From the NCBI GenBank assembly GCA_934270345.1, contig CAKQPT010000011.1, positions 7,817 to 71,816 of the forward strand: a DNA stretch of 64,000 nucleotides, read 5' to 3'. The DNA comes from an uncultured Oribacterium sp. (GTDB lineage Bacteria > Bacillota > Clostridia > Lachnospirales > Lachnospiraceae). Position 1 is the stretch's first letter, and every line of letters begins with the position of its first letter. Both the position numbers and the translations under genes were made by a program. The notes under the pieces were generated by a model. The model made no database searches. It saw nothing but the letters and a program-made list of their open reading frames with translations, and had not been told where the DNA came from. Of this stretch, positions 51,931 through 60,357 are shown piece after piece.

Positions 51931-53760
51931 ATGAATGTAGCACTGGACGCTCTGCGTCAGCAGATGAAGAAGTATGACATCGATACCTATCTGGTACCGA
52001 CGGATGATTTTCACTTGAGCGAGTATGTCGGCATGTACTTCCGCGCGATCCGCTTCCTGTCCGGTTTTACCGGTGAGGGAAATCTGGTCGTCACGCAGGA
52101 CAGCGCCGCTCTTTTTACGGATGGGCGTTATTTCATCCAGGCGGAGCAGGAGCTGGCAGGTCGGGATGTCGAGCTGATGCGTATGGGCGAGCCGGGGGTT
52201 CCGGCGCTCGATGATTACCTCGTTTCCGTGACTCCGGAGGGGGGCTACCTCGGCTTCGATGGCCGCTGTGTTGACTTCCATCACGGCATGACCCTGCGGG
52301 ATCGTCTCGCGGAGAAGGCCATCGCGGTGAAGGCAGAGCAGGACCTTGTCGGCCAGGTATGGACGGATCGTCCGGCCCTTGCGAGCTCCCGCGTGTGGAT
52401 CCTCGAGGATCGCTTCGCGGGGAAGAGTGCGGCAGAGAAGCTCGCAGAGCTTCGTGCACTGATGCAGCAGAAGGGCGCCGGCTTCCATATCATCACGAGC
52501 CTCGATGACATCGCGTGGCTCCTGAATCTTCGTGCCGATGATATTCCGTGTAATCCGGTTTTCCTTTCCTATATGATCATCGATCTCGAGAGTGCGTACC
52601 TCTTCATGAATCCGGCGGATCTCGATGAGGAAGTAAAGGCGTATCTCGAAAATCTCAAGGTAAAGGTCGCACCATACGACCGCTTCTATGAGGCGGTGCG
52701 TCAGCTGAAGGATACGACGGTGCTCCTCGAGAGTGCGAAGACGAACTATGCGACGATCACCGAGCTTCCGGAATCTGTGCGCATCCTGGATGAGATGCTC
52801 CCGACCTCCATGTGGAAGTCCCAGAAGAATCCGGTGGAGATCGAGAACATGAAGAGAGCACATGTGAAGGATGGCGTCGCCGTCACGAACTTCATGTACT
52901 TCATGAAGCATGCATTCACCGCCGGCGGACAGCTCACGGAGGACGCGAAGAAGCTGCTTGCCAGCGAGGAGATAAATGAGTGGAACACCGCGAAGCTCTC
53001 CGAGCGCTACCGCGGCGAGCAGGACGGCTATATCGAGCCGAGCTTCACGACGATTTCGGCCTATGGTCCGAATGCGGCACTGCCACACTATGCACCGACG
53101 GCGGAGAGTTACCGTGTGATCGAGCCGAAGGGGCTCTACCTCCTCGATTCCGGTGGACAGTACTTCGAGGGAACGACGGACATCACCCGTACCATCGCGA
53201 TGGGGCCGATCAGCGAGATCGAGCGGAAGCACTTCACCCTCGTGCTGAAGTCCATGCTTCGCCTCGGCGATGTGATCTTCCTGGAGGGTTCCTCCGGCAT
53301 CACCCTGGACCTTGCAGCGCGCGAGGTACTCTGGCGTGAGGGCCTCAACTACAACCACGGCACCGGCCACGGCGTCGGCTTCTGCCTCAACGTCCATGAG
53401 CGCCCGAATGCGTTCCGCTATCGTCAGGCGCAGGGCCGCATGGAGCACCTGCCGCTTCACGAGGGCAACATCACATCCGACGAGCCGGGCATCTACATCG
53501 AGGGCTCCCACGGCATCCGCCTCGAGAACCTGACCCTCGTCGAGAAGGCCTTCCAGAACGAGTTCGGAAACTTCTTCCGCCTCTCCTTCCTCACGATGGT
53601 CCCGCTCGACCTCGATGCAATCGATGTCCGCCTGCTGGAGCCGCATGAGATCGAGCTCCTGAACCAGTACCATCAGCAGGTCTATGCGACACTGGCTCCG
53701 TACTTCAGTGGTGACAAGCTCGCATGGCTTCAACAGGCAACACGTGAGGTACAGCTTTAA
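51931..53760 (+). CDS. pepP: Xaa-Pro aminopeptidase (M24B)
   Basis: Removes N-terminal residues ahead of proline (609 aa, the long two-plus-one domain form). Two creatinase-like N domains precede the pita-bread domain. Metal ligands: two Asp in LLDSGGQYFEGTTDITRT, His in GHGVGFCLNVHE, Glu in TSDEPGIYIEG and in GIRLENL. AAAGGAGTAC precedes the ATG. The stop and the next start overlap (TAATG), so it is translationally coupled to the AlaX-type gene. Confidence 0.93.
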   Translation: MNVALDALRQQMKKYDIDTYLVPTDDFHLSEYVGMYFRAIRFLSGFTGEGNLVVTQDSAALFTDGRYFIQAEQELAGRDVELMRMGEPGVPALDDYLVSVTPEGGYLGFDGRCVDFHHGMTLRDRLAEKAIAVKAEQDLVGQVWTDRPALASSRVWILEDRFAGKSAAEKLAELRALMQQKGAGFHIITSLDDIAWLLNLRADDIPCNPVFLSYMIIDLESAYLFMNPADLDEEVKAYLENLKVKVAPYDRFYEAVRQLKDTTVLLESAKTNYATITELPESVRILDEMLPTSMWKSQKNPVEIENMKRAHVKDGVAVTNFMYFMKHAFTAGGQLTEDAKKLLASEEINEWNTAKLSERYRGEQDGYIEPSFTTISAYGPNAALPHYAPTAESYRVIEPKGLYLLDSGGQYFEGTTDITRTIAMGPISEIERKHFTLVLKSMLRLGDVIFLEGSSGITLDLAAREVLWREGLNYNHGTGHGVGFCLNVHERPNAFRYRQAQGRMEHLPLHEGNITSDEPGIYIEGSHGIRLENLTLVEKAFQNEFGNFFRLSFLTMVPLDLDAIDVRLLEPHEIELLNQYHQQVYATLAPYFSGDKLAWLQQATREVQL

Positions 53761-55013
53761 TGGATAAAAACGCACTTTATTATCAGGATCATTATGTGAA
53801 GGAGTTCGACGCGGAGGTGACGAGCTGCACCGCCGCGGACGGACACTGGCTCGTCGAGCTCAGCGTCCATGGCTTCTATCCGGAGGGCGGTGGCCAGGAT
53901 GCGGACCACGGTACCATCGGTGAGGCCGCCGTGCTGGATGTGCAGGAGCTGCCGGTGACCGACCCGACGAGCGGGGAGAAGCAGCGGGACGCACGGGGCA
54001 ATGTCGTCGTCCGCGTACTGCATACCGTGGACCGGGCGTTGACGGTCGGCGAGACGGTTCACTGCGTCATCGACTGGGCGCGTCGCATGCGCAACAGTCG
54101 GAACCACTCCGGGGAGCATATCGTGTCCGGTCTCGTGTACCGTCACTATGGCTATCACAATGTCGGCTTCCACATGAGTGACGTGATGACCATCGATTTC
54201 GACGGTCCGCTCAGCTGGGAGCAGCTGATGGCCATCGAGCAGGAGGCCAATGCCATCGTCCTCGAGGATCGTCGTGTGACCGCGATCTGGCCGACCCCGG
54301 AAGAGCTGGAGGCGATCGACTACCGCTCGAAGAAGCCGCTCTCTGGCGATGTACGCATCGTCGACCTCGGTGGTGCCGACCTCTGCGCCTGCTGTGGCAC
54401 GCATGTACTGACCACCGGCGAGATCGGCCCGATCAAGATTCTCTCCGTGCTCGGCCATAAGGGCGGCGTACGACTCGAGCTTTTCTGCGGCTACGATGCA
54501 CTTCAGGATGCCGCACGAAAGCACGAGCAGGTGGTGGAGATCTCTCGCCTCCTGAACGTAGCGCCATCCGACATCGTCGATGCACTGAAGACCTACATGG
54601 CAGACAGCTTCCGGAAGGACCGCCGTATCGCCGCGCTGAACACCCGTTACTACGAGCTGAAGGCACAGAGCCTGCAGGAGATGAGCGGTGTGCTTATCGA
54701 TTTCGAAGAAGGTATGAACGCCGTCGAAGTACGGAAGTGCTGCGACTACTTCATGAAGCACACGAAGGCCTCCGTCGTCGGCGTCTTCTGCCGGAAGGAC
54801 GAAGGCGATGCGGACGGAGCAGCATCTGCAGCAGACACCGCCTCCTACAGCTACGTCATCGGTTCCACAACCGTCGACGTACGCGCGCAGGCGAAGGCCT
54901 TTAACGCCCTCGTCGACGGCCGCGGCGGCGGACAGAAGGAGATGATCCAGGGCAGCCTTACAGCCTCGGAGCAGACCATCCGCGATGCCATGAACCGCAC
55001 TTTCGAGAACTGA
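53760..55013 (+). CDS. Alanyl-tRNA editing protein (AlaX-like, with DHHA1 domain)
   Basis: A 417-aa free-standing homologue of the AlaRS editing domain, hydrolysing Ser-tRNA(Ala) or Gly-tRNA(Ala). Zn/catalytic motif HSGEHIVSG (HxxxH type) near residue 120 and CACCGTHV near 210; the C-terminal DHHA1-like part ends with GGRGGGQKEMIQGSL. A small Asp/Ala/Ser-rich insert (GDADGAASAADTA) lies in the last third. The start overlaps the pepP stop by one base. Confidence 0.9.
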   Translation: MDKNALYYQDHYVKEFDAEVTSCTAADGHWLVELSVHGFYPEGGGQDADHGTIGEAAVLDVQELPVTDPTSGEKQRDARGNVVVRVLHTVDRALTVGETVHCVIDWARRMRNSRNHSGEHIVSGLVYRHYGYHNVGFHMSDVMTIDFDGPLSWEQLMAIEQEANAIVLEDRRVTAIWPTPEELEAIDYRSKKPLSGDVRIVDLGGADLCACCGTHVLTTGEIGPIKILSVLGHKGGVRLELFCGYDALQDAARKHEQVVEISRLLNVAPSDIVDALKTYMADSFRKDRRIAALNTRYYELKAQSLQEMSGVLIDFEEGMNAVEVRKCCDYFMKHTKASVVGVFCRKDEGDADGAASAADTASYSYVIGSTTVDVRAQAKAFNALVDGRGGGQKEMIQGSLTASEQTIRDAMNRTFEN

Positions 55014-55025
55014 TTGAAATCGCTC

Positions 55026-55260
55026 AGGCGGAGACCGGGAGGACCGGAAACAGAAGCCATACGTAGAGGCCGTGTGAAATCAAGCCGGGTCCCCTTAGCG
55101 GCACTTGGTGTTATCTCTCCTTGGAACCCTCTGCAACGCTGAGTTTTCATCAAGAAAACTCAGTGATTGCAGAGGGCCTAGTGCCGCTTAGGGTCCCCGG
55201 CTTAGAGTTCACCGGCCTCGCAGTACTGTGCTGCTGTTTTCGCTCCTCCCGGTTTTGCCT
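55026..55260 (+). repeat. Covarying rod-hairpin element, copy 3
   Basis: Outer arms 55026-55056 and 55230-55260 pair imperfectly (ACCGGGAGGA core). Inside: TAC/GTA, GAGGCCG/CGGCCTC (fully paired here), GTGAA/TTCAC, loop ATC/AGAG, a stem from AAGCCGGG outward of about 26 bp with two T-T mismatches, bulge TTATCTCTCCTTGG, CCCTCTGCAA/TTGCAGAGGG, and CTGAGTTTTC/GAAAACTCAG with loop ATCAA. Between the AlaX-type gene and ddh. Confidence 0.88.
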
Positions 55261-55293
55261 GAAATTCCTTACAGTTCTATAACGGTTCTCGAC

Positions 55294-55328
55294 CAGCTGT
55301 TTGCGCACGCAGACAGCTGTGTTATAAT
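55294..55328 (+). promoter_or_regulatory. ddh promoter with an embedded operator-like dyad
   Basis: TTGCGC (55301-55306), 16-nt spacer, TATAAT (55323-55328). CAGCTGT (55294-55300) and ACAGCTG (55313-55319), with inner TGCG/CGCA, form an almost perfect dyad covering the -35 and spacer; a repressor site is likely. Confidence 0.65.
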
Positions 55329-55388
55329 ATTCGCGTCTTATCAAAAGACGAACAGACGGAATATTTCAGCACATAAGGAGATAAAAAT

Positions 55389-56369
55389 ATGATTCGTATC
55401 GGCTTACTTGGTTATGGAAACCTGTCCCGCGGCATCGAGGCTGCCATCAAGCGGAACCCGGATGAGGAGCTCGTAGCGGTATTTACACGTCGCGATCCGG
55501 CGAGTGTGAAGATTCATACCGCTGGCGTCAAGGTCGATTCCGTCGATCATATCCTCGCATATAAGGATGAGATCGATGTACTCATGATCTGCGGTGGCTC
55601 GGCGACGGATCTTCCGACCCAGACCCCGGAGTATGCGCAGTACTTTAACGTCATCGACAGCTTTGATACCCACGCGAAGATTCCGGAGCATTTCGCGGCG
55701 GTTGATGCAGCAGCGAAGAAGGCCGGGAAGCTCGCGATGATTTCCTGCGGCTGGGACCCGGGCATGTTCTCCCTGGCTCGTATCTACGCAGAGTCGGTGC
55801 TGCCGGATGGCAAGCACTATACCTTCTGGGGCAAGGGTGTTTCCCAGGGCCACAGTGATGCAGCACGCCGCGTAGAGGGCGTCAAGGATGCACGTTCCTA
55901 TACGCTTCCGGTTGAGAGTGCGATGGAGGCAGTACGCAGCGGCAGCCAGCCGAGCTTCACGGCGCGTGAGATGCATACGAGAGAGGTATTCGTCGTGCTC
56001 GAGGAGGGTGCGGATGCAGCGAAGGTCGAGCAGGAGATCAAGTCCATGCCGAACTACTATTCTGATTATGATGTGACGATCCACTTCATTTCCGCGGAGG
56101 AGATGCAGCGGGATCATGCCGCACTTCCACACGGTGGCTTCGTGATGCGTTCCGGTGTAACCGGGGATGGAAACAACCATGAGCTGATCGAGTACAGCCT
56201 GAAGCTGGATTCGAATCCGGAGTTTACCGGCTCGGTACTCGCTGCGTATGCGAGAGCGGTGAGCCGTATGGCCGCGAAGGGCGAGACGGGCTGCATCAGC
56301 GTATTCGATGTGGCACCGAAGTACCTGAACCCGAAGTCCGAGGAGGAGCAGCGTCATACGCTCCTGTAA
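55389..56369 (+). CDS. ddh: meso-Diaminopimelate dehydrogenase
   Basis: One-step reductive amination of tetrahydrodipicolinate to meso-DAP for lysine and peptidoglycan (326 aa). Rossmann motif GLLGYGNLSRG; the substrate-site segment SCGWDPGMFS and the WGKGVSQGHSDA loop are characteristic. TAAGGAGAT precedes the ATG. Gene preceded by its own promoter with a putative operator. Confidence 0.95.
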   Translation: MIRIGLLGYGNLSRGIEAAIKRNPDEELVAVFTRRDPASVKIHTAGVKVDSVDHILAYKDEIDVLMICGGSATDLPTQTPEYAQYFNVIDSFDTHAKIPEHFAAVDAAAKKAGKLAMISCGWDPGMFSLARIYAESVLPDGKHYTFWGKGVSQGHSDAARRVEGVKDARSYTLPVESAMEAVRSGSQPSFTAREMHTREVFVVLEEGADAAKVEQEIKSMPNYYSDYDVTIHFISAEEMQRDHAALPHGGFVMRSGVTGDGNNHELIEYSLKLDSNPEFTGSVLAAYARAVSRMAAKGETGCISVFDVAPKYLNPKSEEEQRHTLL

Positions 56370-56476
56370 GCAGGCATCGGCATCACAGATCGCGCGTGCG
56401 ACGACTTGAAGTGACGTACCGGAACGATACGTTGTCTGCGCGGCTGCCAGCTGACGCGGAATGTGAGAGGTTTATG

Positions 56477-57259
56477 ATGAGAAAATTCAGAAAGCTGCTG
56501 GCCGCTGCCATGATCGCCGCGGTCGCAGCCACGACATCCACGGTGCCGGCATTGGCCCAGGATAGGTGGATCACGACGGAGGATGGCGCGAGTCGCTTCG
56601 TCACCCTCGATGAAAGCGGTACCGCGAGTGGATACCAGGGCTGGTACCAGGATCCGAACAGCGGAAGCTTTTATTATTTCGAAGATGGTGCCCTCGCCAC
56701 CGGCTGGATCATCGACGACGGGAAGTTTTACTATCTCGACTCGTCGACGGGCGCGATGGCGGTGAACCGGATGGTGGGCAATTTCTACGTCGGTGAGGAT
56801 GGTGCCGCGATGAGCGACACCACGACCCCGGACGGCGTGAAGCTCGCGTACAACGGCTCGCGCATGAACGGGAAGGATCCGGTGGAGGAGCTGAATGAGA
56901 AGACCTACACCTACCGGGAGCTTCTCCGGAAGAATCCGAACCTGATCGCGGAATTCTCGGACCGTACGGGCGGCACCGGCCATCAGATCCTACGGGAGAC
57001 GGCACGGGGCTTCACCTGGGTCATCTACGCGACGATGAAGCTGTATGCGCCGACCGAGGACGGACAGAAGGGAAAGCGCGTGTTCGAGGGCGATGGTGCC
57101 TTCCGTTTCGACGCGCTGATCGAGCGAAAGCAGAGCGATGGCAGCATCCGTTATATCCGGCCGTTCGGACTGATCCAGGAGGACCGCCAGCAGTGGACGG
57201 CGGCGCACATCCAGATCGATCCGGCGGGCTTCATCAGCTACGCATCGGATGAGGGCTGA
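56477..57259 (+). CDS. Secreted protein with choline/cell-wall-binding repeats
   Basis: About 260 aa. Signal peptide (MRKFRKLLAAAMIAAVAA...ALAQ, cleavage after about residue 27), then two or three aromatic-glycine repeats of the cell-wall-binding type (GWYQDPNSGSFYYFEDGALATGW, IDDGKFYYLDSSTGAM). The C-terminal 150 residues have no recognised domain. Probably exported and held at the wall. Two adjacent ATGs (56474, 56477); AGAGG gives better spacing for the second. Confidence 0.75.
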   Translation: MRKFRKLLAAAMIAAVAATTSTVPALAQDRWITTEDGASRFVTLDESGTASGYQGWYQDPNSGSFYYFEDGALATGWIIDDGKFYYLDSSTGAMAVNRMVGNFYVGEDGAAMSDTTTPDGVKLAYNGSRMNGKDPVEELNEKTYTYRELLRKNPNLIAEFSDRTGGTGHQILRETARGFTWVIYATMKLYAPTEDGQKGKRVFEGDGAFRFDALIERKQSDGSIRYIRPFGLIQEDRQQWTAAHIQIDPAGFISYASDEG

Positions 57260-57274
57260 AACAGGATCACAGAA

Positions 57275-57355
57275 CCCGGATCACAGAGCCCGTTCAGGGA
57301 ATCTGCAGTACTGGTACTGACAGACCAGGCCCCGGATCACAGAGCCTGCTCAGGG
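57275..57355 (+). repeat. Imperfect 25-bp direct repeat
   Basis: CCCGGATCACAGAGCC(C/T)G(T/C)TCAGGG at 57275-57299 and 57331-57355, two differences, 56 bases apart start to start; a third partial unit (AGGATCACAGAACCC) lies at 57263. Intergenic. Confidence 0.75.
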
Positions 57356-57376
57356 CTTCGAAGTAAACAACATCAC

Positions 57377-57404
57377 AGCGCTGCCATCGGCAGCGCTCTT
57401 CTGT
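57377..57404 (+). terminator. Terminator before lysR-type gene
   Basis: AGCGCTGCC, ATC, GGCAGCGCT, CTTCTGTC. Short imperfect T-run. Confidence 0.6.
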
Positions 57405-57423
57405 CATCTAAGAGGAAACATAC

Positions 57424-58332
57424 ATGACATTACAGCAGCTTAGACAGGTGATCGCCGTCGCGGACAGCGGCTCCATGAATGAGGCCGCGAAGCGTCTCTA
57501 CATCACACAGCCGTCGCTTTCGGCGGCCATCAAGGAGCTGGAAAAGGAGATCGGCATCGAAATCTTTCTTCGCTCGAACCGGGGTATCGTGACCACGGCT
57601 GACGGCGAGGAGTTTCTTGGGTATGCACGGCAGATCGTCGAGCAGTATCAGCTGATGGAAGACAAGTATGTCAATGTCGGTACCCGGAAGAAGAAATTCT
57701 CCGTTTCCATGCAGCATTATACCTTCGCGGTCGAGGCCTTCATTCACCTCGCACGTGAGTATGGTATGGATACCTATGAGTTTGCGGTCAAGGAAACGAA
57801 GACTATGGAAATCATCAACGACGTACGGAACCAGACCTCGGAGATCGGCGTCATCTATATGAATGATTTCAACAGTAAGGTCATCGGAAAGATCCTGCGG
57901 GAAGATTCCCTCGAATTCATCCCACTGTTTGACTGCAATATCTATGTGTTCATGAGTAAGGGGAATCCGTTGGCCGGAAAGGACATCATCCGCATGGAGG
58001 AGCTCGCGGATTATCCGTGCCTCAGCTTCGATCAGGGTGAGCGAAACTCCTTCTACTTTTCGGAGGAGGTGCTGAGCACCTACGATTATAAGCGGATCAT
58101 CAAGTGTGATGACCGGGCGACCTTTCTGAATCTGATGGTCGGACTGAACGGCTATACGCTCTGCTCCGGCATCATCTGCCAGGAGCTGAACGGTGATGAG
58201 TATACGGCGGTCCGCCTCGATACGGATGAGATCATGACCATCGGCTACATCAAGAAAAAGAAGATTCCGCTGTCCGGTATCGGCGCACGTTACGTGGCGG
58301 AGCTTCAGAAATATAAGGCGCAGGCACTGTAG
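57424..58332 (+). CDS. LysR-family transcriptional regulator
   Basis: A 302-aa regulator: N-terminal winged helix (MTLQQLRQVIAVADSGSMNEAAKRLYITQPSLSAAIKELE) and a C-terminal periplasmic-binding-like co-inducer domain. AAGAGGAAA lies before the start. The genes after it (EIIB-like protein, MATE transporter) run in the same direction with short gaps, so it may be the first gene of that operon; its ligand is unknown. Confidence 0.9.
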   Translation: MTLQQLRQVIAVADSGSMNEAAKRLYITQPSLSAAIKELEKEIGIEIFLRSNRGIVTTADGEEFLGYARQIVEQYQLMEDKYVNVGTRKKKFSVSMQHYTFAVEAFIHLAREYGMDTYEFAVKETKTMEIINDVRNQTSEIGVIYMNDFNSKVIGKILREDSLEFIPLFDCNIYVFMSKGNPLAGKDIIRMEELADYPCLSFDQGERNSFYFSEEVLSTYDYKRIIKCDDRATFLNLMVGLNGYTLCSGIICQELNGDEYTAVRLDTDEIMTIGYIKKKKIPLSGIGARYVAELQKYKAQAL

Positions 58333-58350
58333 GGTGCAGAAAGGAAGAAT

Positions 58351-58761
58351 ATGTTGAATACGCAGTTGATCATCTTCGCAGTGGTCGCCCTCGTGCTGCT
58401 GCTCGCTGTGGTGCTGTACATCGTACAGCGGAACCAGAAACGGAAAAATGCAGATAAGCTTCAGATGAAGATCCGGGAGGACGAGAAGCTTCATATCACA
58501 CTCGATGATCAATCCGACGCGGCGGAGGTCGCCCGGATCATCCTGGAAGGCCTCGGCGGCCGCGAGAACGTCAGCGAGGTACAGCATGACGGTGCACGGC
58601 TCAAGGTGGCGATCCGGCAGTATGATGCCGTCGATGAGAAGAAGATCCGCTCTGCCCAGGTGGGCGGCGTGCTTCGCCCGGGTAAAAACGCTGTACAGAT
58701 CATCATCGGCCCTTCGGTCGAACCAGTAGAGAACGAGCTTCATAAGCTGCTTGGTATGTGA
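58351..58761 (+). CDS. Membrane-anchored PTS EIIB-like protein lacking the phospho-cysteine
   Basis: A 136-aa protein: one N-terminal transmembrane helix, a basic stretch (QRNQKRKNADK), and a C-terminal domain resembling glucose-type EIIB (VARIILEGLGGRENVSEVQHDGARLKVAI...VLRPGKNAVQIIIG). In EIIB the consensus around the phosphorylation site reads D-x-C-x-T-R-L; here HDGARL has glycine in place of cysteine, so phosphotransfer is not expected. AAAGGAAG precedes the ATG. Possibly a sensor or scaffold; the family is unknown to me. Confidence 0.7.
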   Translation: MLNTQLIIFAVVALVLLLAVVLYIVQRNQKRKNADKLQMKIREDEKLHITLDDQSDAAEVARIILEGLGGRENVSEVQHDGARLKVAIRQYDAVDEKKIRSAQVGGVLRPGKNAVQIIIGPSVEPVENELHKLLGM

Positions 58762-58762
58762 T

Positions 58763-60118
58763 ATGAGTAAGAAATATGAGATGGATATGACCACCGGCGT
58801 CATCATGCCGAAGGTCATCACCTTTGCACTGCCGCTGATAGCGGCGTCTGTGCTTCAGCTTCTGTTTAATGCGGCCGACATCGTGGTCGTTGGCCGTTTC
58901 GTGAGCCCGCAGGCGATGGCCGCCGTCGGATCGACCGGATCGCTGGTGAACCTCATCATCCAGCTCTTCGTCGGCTTCTCCATCGGTGTCAATGTCTGCG
59001 TCGGAAAGTATTATGCAGCGAAGCGTCAGGAGGACATGTCCGATACCATTCACACCTCGATCCTGGTGTCGGTGATTTTCGGCGCAATCCTCTGCGTCGT
59101 CGGCATCATTCTGGCCCGACCGATGCTGGAGCTGATGGGATCCCCCGCGGATGTCATCGAAGACTCGGTGCTCTATCTTCGCATCTACTTCCTCGGTATG
59201 CCACTGATCATGCTGTATGACTTCGCAGCGGCGATTCTGCGTGCCGTCGGTGATACGAAGCGCCCGCTGTATTTTCAGATGATCGCCGGGGTGATCAATG
59301 TCATTCTGAACCTGTTCTTCGTCCTCGTGGTGGGCATTGGCGTGGCGGGTGTTGCGATCGCGACGACGGTTTCACAGGGGTTTTCCGGCATCGCCCTGCT
59401 CATCACGCTCATGCGGGAGAAGGGGGCGCTGCACCTTGATCTGCGAAAGCTTCATGTCAACTGGAAGCTTCTTCGCTCCATTATGGAAATCGGTCTGCCG
59501 GCTGGTCTCCAGAGCACCGTGTTCAGTCTGTCCAATGTCGTCATCCAGAGCTCCATCAACTCCTTCGGATCGGTTGCGATGGCGGGTGCGACAGCGGCAC
59601 AGAATATCGAATCGTTCGTATATGCTTCGATGAACTCGATCTATCAGACGAATCTTTCGTTTACCGCACAGAATCTGGGCGCCCGGAAGTACAGTCGCAT
59701 CAATCGCATCCTGAAGGACTGCCTGATCGCCGTCGTCCTCATCGGCCTCGTCATGGGCATCGGTGCGGTGATGCTGGATCCATGGCTGCTGCGCTTCTTT
59801 ACGACGGACGCAGAAGTTATCCGTTATGGACGGGAGCGACTGCTGGTGGTCTGCGGACCATACTTCCTCTGCGGTATCATGGATGTCATGGTCGGCTCGC
59901 TCCGTGGACTCGGCTACTCGGTGATTCCGATGTTCGTGAGCCTGATTGGTGCCTGCGGACTGCGAATCGTCTTCATCCTGACCCTGTTCCGGCTCCCGTA
60001 CTTCCACTCCCTGAACTGGCTGTACATGAGCTATCCGATCACCTGGACCATCACCTTCACCGCGCACTTCATCACCTTCCTCCGCGTCCGGCGGAAGTTC
60101 CCGAAGGCCGATGTCTGA
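58763..60118 (+). CDS. MATE-family efflux transporter
   Basis: A 451-aa membrane protein with 12 predicted helices in two repeats. Hallmarks: an N-terminal PLIAASVLQLLFNAADIVVVGRFV and the G-[TS]-x-[RS]-x-G-like AAAILRAVGDTKRPLYF. Exports drugs or metabolites using a cation gradient. Starts one base after the EIIB-like stop. Convergent with a second MATE gene (60358) across a rod-hairpin element. Confidence 0.9.
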   Translation: MSKKYEMDMTTGVIMPKVITFALPLIAASVLQLLFNAADIVVVGRFVSPQAMAAVGSTGSLVNLIIQLFVGFSIGVNVCVGKYYAAKRQEDMSDTIHTSILVSVIFGAILCVVGIILARPMLELMGSPADVIEDSVLYLRIYFLGMPLIMLYDFAAAILRAVGDTKRPLYFQMIAGVINVILNLFFVLVVGIGVAGVAIATTVSQGFSGIALLITLMREKGALHLDLRKLHVNWKLLRSIMEIGLPAGLQSTVFSLSNVVIQSSINSFGSVAMAGATAAQNIESFVYASMNSIYQTNLSFTAQNLGARKYSRINRILKDCLIAVVLIGLVMGIGAVMLDPWLLRFFTTDAEVIRYGRERLLVVCGPYFLCGIMDVMVGSLRGLGYSVIPMFVSLIGACGLRIVFILTLFRLPYFHSLNWLYMSYPITWTITFTAHFITFLRVRRKFPKADV

Positions 60119-60123
60119 AGATG

Positions 60124-60351
60124 AAACGCCGGAGGGCAGCCTCCAGAGTGCTTAAAGCCGAGGACGTGCAAAATCAAAACCAGCTCCCTTAGAAACACTT
60201 GGAGTAATTTTTCCTTAGCACCCTCTGCAACACGGAGTTTCCATAAAAGGAAACTCCGTCGTTTGCAGAGGGCCTAGTGTTTCTTAGGGAGCTGGTTTTA
60301 GAGTTTGCCGTCACAGGCGACCAGCCTCTGGAGGCTGCCCTCCGGCGGTTT
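60124..60351 (+). repeat. Covarying rod-hairpin element, copy 4
   Basis: Outer arms pair perfectly over the 21 bases GCCGGAGGGCAGCCTCCAGA and its complement, plus a flanking AAAC/GTTT (60124-60148 with 60326-60351). Then GCC/GGC, GAC/GTC, GCAAA/TTTGC, loop ATC/AGAG, AACCAGCTCCCT stem with two T-T mismatches, bulge AGTAATTTTTCCTTAG, CCCTCTGCAA/TTGCAGAGGG, GGAGTTTCC/GGAAACTCC. Sits between the 3' ends of two convergent MATE genes, beginning 6 bases after one stop and ending 6 bases before the other. Confidence 0.88.
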
Positions 60352-60357
60352 ATCTGC

